A stretch of 14,268 nucleotides of DNA, taken from the NCBI GenBank assembly GCA_039029935.1, contig JBCCFC010000194.1, forward strand, positions 1 through 14,268, in the 5' to 3' direction. The position numbers and the translations under genes were made by a program. Below are positions 1-6,800 of this stretch, in pieces (within the stretch, counting starts at the first letter, position 1; each line of letters starts with the position of its first letter). The stretch is from G039029935 sp039029935 (GTDB taxonomy: Bacteria; Chloroflexota; Anaerolineae; Caldilineales; Caldilineaceae). The notes beneath the pieces were generated by a model. The model worked only from the letters and a program-made list of their open reading frames with translations, made no database searches and was not told the DNA's origin.

Positions 1-30
1 CATTGATTTTGGTATATTTTTTCCCCTAAA

Positions 31-762
31 TCACCTTATTTCATCTAAAGACATTGGGTTAGGTGGCGGTTCATGATTGAAAACTCCATGACGAGCCTCA
101 TCTCCAACAACTTGAGGATTATTGACGGAACGAGTGAATCTGTTTTTCTCATCATCTGGCATTATCAGCGAGATACGTTTGTTCATATTCTTTTTTATAT
201 CGTGTCGTATCAACTCGAATATTTTATATGCGTTGACTGGATTCAAATCACCTCCAAGCAACTCAACAACTTTCTTAACATTACCATCACTCTCTTGTGC
301 TGCTACATAGTTTACAATACTCAATGCTTTTTGCTCTTCAGCCCGACGTTTTGCATTCATCCTCCTCCTTTCAAGCTCTTCTTTGGTTATAGGTCCATTT
401 TCATCACTTATTGTCGCCTTCACAGACGCATCTGTGATTTGACACATATGAACACTCGCAAAAGAACAGCTAATGTACACCTCCTCTCTTTTTTCTAGCA
501 CATTCCCTAACGCAATATGATATTTAGGACCACCATTAGCTTGGGATGCCCGATCTAAGTCCTGTAAGAAGTTATTCATATATCGCCATATATCGCTCCT
601 ATTATTCAACTCTAAGAACTTTTCTGAGTATAAGTAAAACGAGACTTCATAAGATTCATAATCGCTTGTAACAACTTCAAATTTATATTGCTCTAATATA
701 ATTTCCAACATCCGATCATTAGGCTCTGCTTTTTCAACTCCAACTAACCATTGCCATTGCAT
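31..762 (-). CDS. Hypothetical protein, 243 aa, with charged helix and proline-rich C-terminal motif
   Basis: I do not recognise a function. The ATG at 762 is preceded by a G-rich ribosome-binding site (AAGGGGGGG) ending 2 bases before it. No signal peptide or membrane segment is visible, so it is probably cytoplasmic. Residues 1-110 look like a mixed alpha/beta domain. Residues 125-147 are a highly charged helix (KEELERRRMNAKRRAEEQ), and residues 150-190 look helical (VVELLGGDLNPVNAYKIFEL). The tail has an ARHG motif (223-226) followed by PPPNPMSLDEIR. From memory, this resembles the C-terminal signature of a family of bacterial proteins of unknown function that normally run on for about 15 more residues (a hydrophobic helix ending in W). 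If so, this copy is cut slightly short by its TGA. Transcribed alone from a promoter at 822-851. Confident that it is a gene; function unknown. Confidence 0.8.
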   Translation of the reverse strand: MQWQWLVGVEKAEPNDRMLEIILEQYKFEVVTSDYESYEVSFYLYSEKFLELNNRSDIWRYMNNFLQDLDRASQANGGPKYHIALGNVLEKREEVYISCSFASVHMCQITDASVKATISDENGPITKEELERRRMNAKRRAEEQKALSIVNYVAAQESDGNVKKVVELLGGDLNPVNAYKIFELIRHDIKKNMNKRISLIMPDDEKNRFTRSVNNPQVVGDEARHGVFNHEPPPNPMSLDEIR

Positions 763-821
763 AGCCCCCCCCTTCGTTTACGAGATACATTATTTCTATG
801 AAGATATCCATATCGTTTCAT

Positions 822-851
822 ATTCTCTCATACCCATAGAACATTTGTCAA
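822..851 (-). promoter_or_regulatory. Sigma-70-type promoter for the 31-762 gene
   Basis: On the minus strand a consensus -35 hexamer TTGACA (846-851) is followed after 18 bases by GAGAAT (822-827), a 4/6 match to the -10. This puts the transcript start roughly 50 bases upstream of the ATG at 762. Sequence match only. Confidence 0.45.
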
Positions 852-869
852 TCTTTCTCTTTACTCAAT

Positions 870-1224
870 CCCGCGCACAAACCAAAAAATCCGTTCCCAA
901 CCCAAATCCGCTGTAGTATCACGGCAACCGCATCCCCACATCCAGCAAAAACTGGTACAAATAATTCCCTGCGACACCCTGAATCGGCGCATTGATCAAC
1001 CCCATCCGCTTGCCAAACAACGTCCAGTCATGCCGCTCAATCATGACACTCAATCACCAGCATCGACGCACGAAACGTCTCCTCATCCGCCACTGTCACC
1101 CCACGTTCAATATCTCCAGAATGGTGTCAAAGGAATGTTCCGTGTTGGCGTTGGCATGTTGAGACAATTCTCGGATGGACTCGACGAGTTGAGACTGTGA
1201 CATGCTATTCTTTTCAAGCAACGA
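870..1224 (-). pseudogene. Broken duplicate of the 3' end of the 1329-2846 regulator gene
   Basis: This stretch is a direct repeat of about 1282-1625 with only scattered substitutions. It covers the last ~90 codons of the neighbouring gene (from SMSQSQL to the terminal MRLP) plus its 3' flank. Read on the minus strand it starts SMSQSQLVESIRELSQ. It then loses frame because one base is missing in the part matching codons 447-449 (ATATTGAACG against ATATTGGAGCG). A second disruption near 1045 is an insertion of roughly 13 bases with a short internal duplication (CTCAATCA twice). After that the frame for GLINAPIQGVAGNYLYQ resumes intact to the stop. No N-terminal part (HTH units, coiled coil) is present and no start signal is visible, so it is very likely not expressed as a protein. 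It could be a relic of a tandem paralogue or a donor cassette for gene conversion. Confidence 0.85.
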
Positions 1225-1245
1225 CGATTTCTGTCCAGCCCTGTT

Positions 1246-1329
1246 ATACTACAGCGGATTTGGGATTGGAACGGATTTCTACCTCGCGCGGACCAAAAAT
1301 CCGTTCCCAACCCAAATCCGCTGTAGTAT
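1246..1329. repeat. Long near-perfect palindrome (33-bp arms, 18-base loop)
   Basis: The arms 1246-1278 and 1297-1329 are reverse complements with only two mismatches, beginning ATACTACAGCGG and ending CCGCTGTAGTAT. The loop is 1279-1296. The palindrome overlaps the first base of the TGA stop (1329-1331) of the minus-strand regulator gene, so its transcript would end in a very stable hairpin. That could act in termination or mRNA 3' protection, though there is no classic T-tract. The right arm is also present beside the broken duplicate (about 886-918), without a left arm. That suggests a mobile or repeated palindromic unit carried along with the gene's 3' end. Confidence 0.85.
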
Positions 1330-2846
1330 CACGGCAACCGCATCCCCACATCCAACAAAAACTGGTACAAATAATTCCCCGCAACACCCTGAATCGGCGC
1401 ATTGATCAGCCCCATCAGCTTACCAAACAGCGTCCGGTCATGCCGCTCAATCTCCGACATCGACGCACGAAATGCCTCCTCATCCGCCACTGTCACCCCA
1501 CGCTCCAATATCTCCAGAATAGTGTCAAAGGAATGTTCTGTGTTGGCGTTGGCGTGTTGAGACAACTCTCGGATGGATTCGAGGAGTTGAGACTGTGACA
1601 TGCTATTCTTCTCAATCAGCGATCCCATCCACTGCACTTGACGTTCAAGGCTGTCAACACGGGCATGATAGCCATCACGTTCAATCTGTCGAAGTTGTTG
1701 TGCTTGACGTAGTTCGAGTTGCGTCATTTCAATTTTCTGTTTGAGTTCAAGGACTGCTAGAGGTTCATCAAAGTAGGTTTCAATTGGTCTTTTCCCTTGA
1801 ATGACCAAACTGTATTCTGTCAGTTCTTGTTCGATTGTTTCTTTTTCACCTTCGGGAGTTGATATAACAAGTGTAATAGTTGTACCTGTCTGCTCAATTG
1901 TAATGCCAACATCTATGTCTGGGTACTTTTTTTCGACAACATTGCCAAAATAGCTCATCATTGATATGAATGGCTGTTTATATTCAGGTGGAATTTCAAG
2001 TGATTGTTTAGTATGGCTATTAGATTTCTGGCTATTCTCAGATTCACTAACCTTACTGGCAGACTCTTGACTATCCGCTGTCGCTTTATCTACAGTTTTT
2101 CTTATCTTTACACTTAAATCATTTATGAATTCATCGGCAACTAGCACTAAATCATCCCATGACTCAAATTTCTTTGTAGGTTCATTTTTATATGTAGCTA
2201 CAGCTTTATTGACTTCTTCAATAACACGTTGCTGATACATATAATGATCATGAGACGTGAATTCAAGATGCTGTTGCTCCACAAATTCGCGGGCTAATAC
2301 GACAATATAGCCTATTTTAGGCTTGCTATAACCACGTTCGTAATGCCCAATTGATGCATAATCTCTCATACCAAAGAATTGAGCGATACCGTCTTGGGTT
2401 TGGAAAGTTGCTTCGCGCAGCTCCATAAAAAATCTGGCAATATTATCTCGAAATTCAGGGATCCTTTTCGCATGAAGTTTTGGAATCTCTGATAGTTTGT
2501 TTTGAATAGAGATTTGTACTAAATCATCCCATGACTCAAACTGGAACCCAAAACCATAATAGTTGAGTATCGCTTTATTCATTTGCGCAAGTAGACGCTG
2601 CTGATATACTTGTCGTTCATCTTGAGAGAAATGCACATCTTGCCGCTTGACAAATTCTTGAGCTAATACCGCAAGATAACCAATTGGGGGTACGAGGCTA
2701 CCAATTTCATAACGCATAATAGATGCGGTTTCTATGCCTACGATTTCGGCTATATCATACGGCTCACTAAAATATGCTGTACGTAAACTAGCTATAAAAT
2801 CGAGGAGACTATCTCGATATTGAGGAATAGGTAGAACTTGGCTCAT
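1329..2846 (-). CDS. Double XRE-like helix-turn-helix / coiled-coil protein, 505 aa
   Basis: The ATG at 2846 has an AGAGG ribosome-binding site 5 bases upstream. Residues 7-113 and 128-235 are clear tandem duplicates: IPQYRDSLLDF / IPEFRDNIARF, then a helix-turn-helix-like core ending RYEIGS / HYERGY, then IGYLAVLAQEFV / IGYIVVLAREFV, and finally FESWDDLV in both. The HTH cores at about 18-64 and 138-188 resemble XRE/Cro-type domains, so DNA binding is likely but inferred. A Ser-rich polar linker (250-282) follows. A small beta-rich domain (about 285-355) contains GITIEQTGTTITLVIST. A coiled coil covers 363-412 (Leu/Gln/Glu/Arg heptads). The C-terminal module (414-505) ends in a Gly/Leu-rich hydrophobic stretch, LMGLINAPIQGVAG, that could contact a membrane or a partner. 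That module is duplicated as a broken copy at 870-1224. It may be a regulator or sensor adaptor of an accessory system; no enzyme motif is seen. Real gene, function unsure. Confidence 0.85.
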   Translation of the reverse strand: MSQVLPIPQYRDSLLDFIASLRTAYFSEPYDIAEIVGIETASIMRYEIGSLVPPIGYLAVLAQEFVKRQDVHFSQDERQVYQQRLLAQMNKAILNYYGFGFQFESWDDLVQISIQNKLSEIPKLHAKRIPEFRDNIARFFMELREATFQTQDGIAQFFGMRDYASIGHYERGYSKPKIGYIVVLAREFVEQQHLEFTSHDHYMYQQRVIEEVNKAVATYKNEPTKKFESWDDLVLVADEFINDLSVKIRKTVDKATADSQESASKVSESENSQKSNSHTKQSLEIPPEYKQPFISMMSYFGNVVEKKYPDIDVGITIEQTGTTITLVISTPEGEKETIEQELTEYSLVIQGKRPIETYFDEPLAVLELKQKIEMTQLELRQAQQLRQIERDGYHARVDSLERQVQWMGSLIEKNSMSQSQLLESIRELSQHANANTEHSFDTILEILERGVTVADEEAFRASMSEIERHDRTLFGKLMGLINAPIQGVAGNYLYQFLLDVGMRLP

Positions 2847-2890
2847 TGAAACCTCTGTTAATTCGATATAAGTGAAATCTAACCCTGTTT

Positions 2891-2896
2891 ATTATA
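2891..2896 (-). promoter_or_regulatory. -10 element of the regulator-gene promoter
   Basis: A perfect TATAAT on the minus strand lies 44 bases upstream of the ATG at 2846, giving a short leader of about 38 bases. The upstream -35 is poor (a TTTGGGG-like sequence) and falls at the edge of a G-rich tract, so an activator or unusual DNA structure may assist. Confidence 0.5.
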
Positions 2897-2928
2897 CCCA
2901 ATATTCTCACACAACCCCAAACCACCTG

Positions 2929-3020
2929 TCAACCCAACCCCCTCCCAACATCCTCCCAAACTTCCCCCAACTCCCTCTCATCCCCAACCTTACAATCCCA
3001 CCCAACTTCACCCACCAACA
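2929..3020. other. 92-base tract without G on the plus strand; G-run cluster on the minus strand
   Basis: Between the G's at 2928 and 3021 the plus strand has only A, C and T, with repeated CCC, CCCC and CCCCC runs. The minus strand therefore carries at least seven runs of three to five G's with short spacers, which meets the usual pattern for a G-quadruplex. It sits just upstream of the TATAAT of the regulator gene, on that gene's non-template strand. An open frame across it (2872-3114, plus) has Pro/Asn/Thr-rich nonsense composition and is an effect of the skew, not a gene. Confidence 0.7.
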
Positions 3021-3106
3021 GACCAAAAAAAGTCCAACTCCGATCCAGCACCAACTTCATCTTCATCGCCACCCGCTCATCTCAACAAGCATGGGAACTC
3101 GACAAA

Positions 3107-3138
3107 TGACGTAGGCGTTTTCCGTACAAACTACGTCA
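3107..3138. repeat. 8-bp inverted repeat TGACGTAG / CTACGTCA
   Basis: Perfect arms at 3107-3114 and 3131-3138 are separated by 16 bases. The spacing suits a dimeric regulator site or a small RNA hairpin. It lies between the divergently arranged regulator gene (minus) and the giant surface gene (plus), but about 260 bases upstream of the first and 700 upstream of the second. No assigned role. Confidence 0.4.
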
Positions 3139-3475
3139 GAGATATGACAGGAAACTGACATATTCTTTAGTAGAAAGCTGTAGTACCATAATTATGAAAC
3201 CATCCGTATATCAATTACGCATCCACAATTAGATATTTTGTAAATTATCATTGTGATTAATACTGCTATCATCACTGTCAACAATACCGCATTTTACTTT
3301 ACAGCACATCATCGCATTACGATTTTTGCTGGTTGATCGACCTTATCAAGCAGCACGATTGAACTGTACAGGCTGAACGTCTGCCTTTTTTATCAATAGA
3401 AAAGCTTAATTTTTGTAAATCAATTTAAATCATTTTCACAAATAAATTTGTATATTGAAGTTTGAAATCAACAAT
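3139..3475. other. AT-rich intergenic stretch; no gene seen
   Basis: No credible coding frame. Two weak signals are present. First, a short stem AGGC/GCCT at 3370-3386 followed by six T's (3386-3391) looks like a weak plus-strand intrinsic terminator with no gene before it. Second, a 14-base palindrome ACAAATAAATTTGT lies at 3438-3451. Either could belong to a small RNA or an operator, but neither is strong. Confidence 0.4.
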
Positions 3476-3634
3476 AGAGTTATTGCAAAATAAGCGTCAT
3501 GGGATTGCAAATCCCATGCTAATACAGGTTGTATTCAATTGCATTCAGTGCACCACAGTATACTTCAGTATACTTCCTGTAATAGACACCGAATTGCATT
3601 CGGTGGCCTTCGTTATTTTGCAACCAACAACTCT
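3476..3634. repeat. MITE-like / multi-hairpin folded element, 159 bp
   Basis: The ends are inverted repeats: AGAGTT (3476-3481) with AACTCT (3629-3634), and TGCAAAATAA (3484-3493) with TTATTTTGCA (3613-3622). Nested inside are CATGGGATT/AATCCCATG (3498-3518, 9-bp stem, loop GCA), TACAGG/CCTGTA (3523-3528 with 3576-3581), and CACCGAAT/ATTCGGTG (3587-3605, 8-bp stem, loop TGC). A direct repeat CAGTATACTT x2 lies at 3556-3575. ATTGCA recurs in several loops and stems. Such dense symmetrical folding fits a non-autonomous mobile element or a structured RNA. A spurious open frame (3462-3698) runs through it and is not a gene. The terminal repeats do not match the IS1380 element of this window. Confidence 0.65.
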
Positions 3635-3690
3635 AATAAAACACGTCCACACGGTGCGCTCTGGAAACCGCTCGCTGAATGATGGCGTGA

Positions 3691-3699
3691 TGTTATAAG
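3691..3699 (+). promoter_or_regulatory. Extended -10 promoter candidate for the giant surface-protein gene
   Basis: TGTTATAAG matches the extended -10 pattern TGnTATAAT at all but the last base. No good -35 lies 17-18 bases upstream, which is usual for extended -10 promoters. Transcription would start near 3706, at the foot of the folded leader, leaving about 135 untranslated bases. Confidence 0.4.
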
Positions 3700-3700
3700 G

Positions 3701-3809
3701 GCGAATCTACAGGTCGAAACGCGGAGTCAGCACTCTCTAGTGCGGGTTCTACACAGGTAAGCCGGCATTAGAGAATGCCTAACTCCGCGATTTATGTTTG
3801 GGGATTCGC
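3701..3809 (+). promoter_or_regulatory. Highly folded probable 5' leader RNA of the surface-protein gene
   Basis: An outer stem GCGAATC (3701-3707) / GATTCGC (3803-3809) encloses an imperfect inverted repeat at 3720-3789. That repeat starts CGCGGAGT and ends ACTCCGCG. Its arms can fold as one long hairpin. Alternatively they form two local hairpins, GCACT-CTCT-AGTGC (3730-3743) and GGCATT-AGAG-AATGCC (3764-3779), whose loops CTCT and AGAG are complementary and could kiss. A small hairpin AGAAC/GTTCT (3812-3827) follows directly before the ribosome-binding site. The choice between rod and cloverleaf could serve as a switch. I could not match it to a riboswitch class that I know, so a role in regulation is inference; it may be only a repeat. 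Confidence 0.5.
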
Positions 3810-3828
3810 TTAGAACGGGAATGTTCTT

Positions 3829-3832
3829 GGAG
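3829..3832 (+). promoter_or_regulatory. Ribosome-binding site fixing the start at 3841
   Basis: GGAG lies 8 bases before the ATG at 3841. Later in-frame ATGs (codons 9, 13, 62 and 65) have no comparable site, so the long 60-residue region before the signal-peptide core appears to be translated. Confidence 0.6.
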
Positions 3833-3840
3833 AGTTACAT

Positions 3841-6800
3841 ATGCAAATCAGTCATACACAGACTATGAAGACGAATATGCAGAACACAGAAACAGGTCAC
3901 ACGCAGACCATTCATGCATGGACGCATGACAACGAGCGTTTTCGATTACGCCTCAAGCAGGGAACAACGCAACCCGACGTGTTGTATCTCGAAAAGCAAC
4001 ACAAAGGATGGGGTCGGTCACTGATGACAGTGATGCTGACCCTTTTGCTGTGTCTATCACCCCTTGTTCTCTTTAGCGAGACGGTGCAGGCAGCGGGTGC
4101 GGTGCAGCCTGTGGATACGGACATCGACCGCTGTTTTGCCATTGCCGATGGCTATTTCCTCAATGGTTCTGAGCAGAAGGACAGCAACGCCAACGATACG
4201 CTGGCCTTTCTCAACCGCATCACGGCCAACACCAACTCGGTCAACGGCGGTGTGCCCAACATGACGACCGTTGATGTCGAGTCGATGGCGATTCAGCCGG
4301 GGGGTGACACGCTCTATGCGGCGGATGCGGGCCAGCTTGGTGTGGTGGACCTGAACACGGCGGTCTTCACAGCGACGGTCAACACCTTTGGCACGGGCGA
4401 AGGCTACAAGGGGGTCAGCCCAGTACTGACCACCGACAGCTTTGACGATGTGGATAGCCTCAGCTTTGATCCGACCACTGGCTATCTCTGGGGTGTCAAC
4501 CGCAATGCGGGCAGTGGTGCGGCCAATCAGCCGGATACACTCTTCCGCATCGACCCAGCGACGGGTAGCTTTGTGCCAGACGCCTTCCCAGACCCCTACA
4601 ACGCGGGTCAGTTTGTCGATTTTGTCGAGGTGACACCCATCACCGACACGGACTTGGAAGAGTTCCCTCTGGCTGACATCGACGATATTGCCATCGACCC
4701 CATTCACGGAACCCTGTACGCCATCATGAACTTGGGCGGTGGACCGAGCAAGCTGGTCATCATCAACACCGCGACGGGCGACACCACCGAGGTCGGCAAC
4801 TTCACGCGTCAGGACACGGGCGAGCAGATTGAAGACATGGAGGGGCTGTCCTTCTTTAACGATGGCAACCTCTATGGCAGCACGGGCAAAAACTGGCGTG
4901 ATGGCCGCAACGTCCTCTGGTCCATCGACAAAGACACCGCCGTTGTCCAGTATATCGCCGAGTTCACCAACGACTTGGCCGACATCGAAGCGTTGGACTG
5001 TCTCTCTGCGCCCGCCTTTATCACAGTTGAAAAGTCCACCAATGGCGTCGATGCCGATGACGCTCCGGGGCTGCTCATCGAGGTGGGCGAGGACATCGTT
5101 TGGACCTACTTTGTGCGCAACACAGGCGGCCAAATCATCACCGACATCAGCGTCACCGATGACAATGGCACACCCAATGACACGGGTGATGATGTCGTGG
5201 TCTGTTCGGGCTTTACTCTGGCCCCAGGGGAGAGCAACGAGGATGTGCAGGTTTCCTGTACCTTGAGCGACACGGCACAGGCCGACCAATACACCAACAT
5301 CGCCGTTGTCAGCGGAACCTACAACGAAGAAACCTTGACCGACGACGACCCCAGCAACTACTTTGGCTATATCCCTGCGCTCTTGGGTGATTATGTCTGG
5401 GTCGATGTGGACAAGGATGGCGTGCAGGACAACTTTGAGCCAGCCGTGGAGAATGTGGCAGTCACGCTGCACTTGAGCGATGGCAGCGTTGTCAGCACAA
5501 CCACCACCAGCGACACGGGCTTCTACTTCTTCAACAACCTGCCACCCGCCAGCTACTACCTCCAATTTGACCTCTCGCCCACCAACTTTGTCAGCTTTAC
5601 CACCCGTTTTGCTGGCAGCGATACCGAACTCGACAGCAACGCGGACCCTGATGGCAATTCACCGACCTTTGGACAGACCGAAGTCTTCACCCTGACCAGC
5701 GGTGCAATGGACCGCAGCTATGACGCTGGTCTGTTGGGTGATGGCATCCTCGCCTCTCTGGGTGACTTTGTGTGGGAAGACCTCAACCGCAACGGCATTC
5801 AAGACAACAATGAGCCTGGTCTGGCGGGGGTCGAAATTGGCCTCTACGACATCAACAACACCCAAGTTGGCGTCACTGTCACTACCTCGGCTAGCGGTGC
5901 ATACTCCTTCACCAACCTCATCCCCGACGACTATATGGTGCTCTTTAGCCTGCCCAACGGCTATCTGCGCACATTGGTCAATGCAGGCAGTAATGATGAT
6001 ATTGACAGTGACGCTGCCGGAACAGGCGAGACAGGGCTTATCAATCTCAGCGCAGGTGAAAACGACATCACCATCGATGCTGGCTACTATCAACTGGCGA
6101 GCTTGGGTGATTTTGTCTGGCACGACCTCGATGCCGATGGCATCCAAGAAGACAATGAGCCGGGTATCGCCAACATTGTTGTCACCTTGACCGACAGCGA
6201 TGGCGTGACCGCAACCACGACCACCAACGACAGCGGCTTCTACAGCTTCACCAGCATTGTGCCGGGCACAGTCTACTCGTTGACCTTCACCGTGCCTGCT
6301 GGCTATCTCATCAGCCCACAGGATCAAGGCAGCGACAATACTGTGGATAGCGATGCGAATCCTAGCACAGGCGTCATCCCCAACATCGTCCTCACCTCTG
6401 GCGCAACCGACTGGACCTATGATGTCGGGCTGTACCAAAATGGCTCGATTGGCGACTATGTGTGGCATGATGATGACCGTGATGGTGTGCAGGATGTGGG
6501 TGAATCGGGCATCCCATCGGTCACAGTGCGCTTGCTTGATGACAACAACACCGTGTTGGGTACAACCGAGACCGATGGCAATGGTGGCTATCTCTTCCCC
6601 GGTTTGACACCCGCTGTCTACACGGTGGTGGTCGATGAAAGCACCGTCGCCACGACCCTGCCCAACTATGTTCAGACCTTTGAGTTTGACGGCACACTGG
6701 ATGGCAGCTTGGTTGTCACCTTGACCAGCGGTGAAGATTTCCTGGACGCCGACTTTGGCTATGACAATTCAGAAACAACCATCGAGTTTGAAAAATATAT

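Noticed and set aside
1197..1598. Plus-strand open frame of 133 codons
   Set aside because: Antisense to the end of the regulator gene and to the palindrome; codon pattern is that of a shadow frame.
2872..3114. Plus-strand open frame of 80 codons
   Set aside because: Its Pro/Asn/Thr/His-rich product is a direct consequence of the G-free tract. No ribosome-binding site and no domain character.
3462..3698. Plus-strand open frame of 78 codons
   Set aside because: It runs through the nested hairpins of the folded element and the promoter region, and has no ribosome-binding site.
3777..3783. GCCTAAC resembling the inverse core site of an integron attC
   Set aside because: No matching GTTRRRY core site at the right distance, and no integrase or cassette array. 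The match is short enough to be chance.
3701..3809. Known riboswitch (c-di-GMP, purine, cobalamin, SAM, ydaO types)
   Set aside because: The conserved nucleotides of these classes, as I know them, are not found. The two-hairpin kissing layout resembles a purine riboswitch only in shape.
4057..5565. Long minus-strand open frame of 502 codons inside the giant gene
   Set aside because: It is antisense to clear SdrD-type coding sequence. It arises from GC-rich codon bias, has no ribosome-binding site and encodes low-complexity Val/Gly/Asp-rich protein. The same applies to other antisense frames such as 9913-10995.
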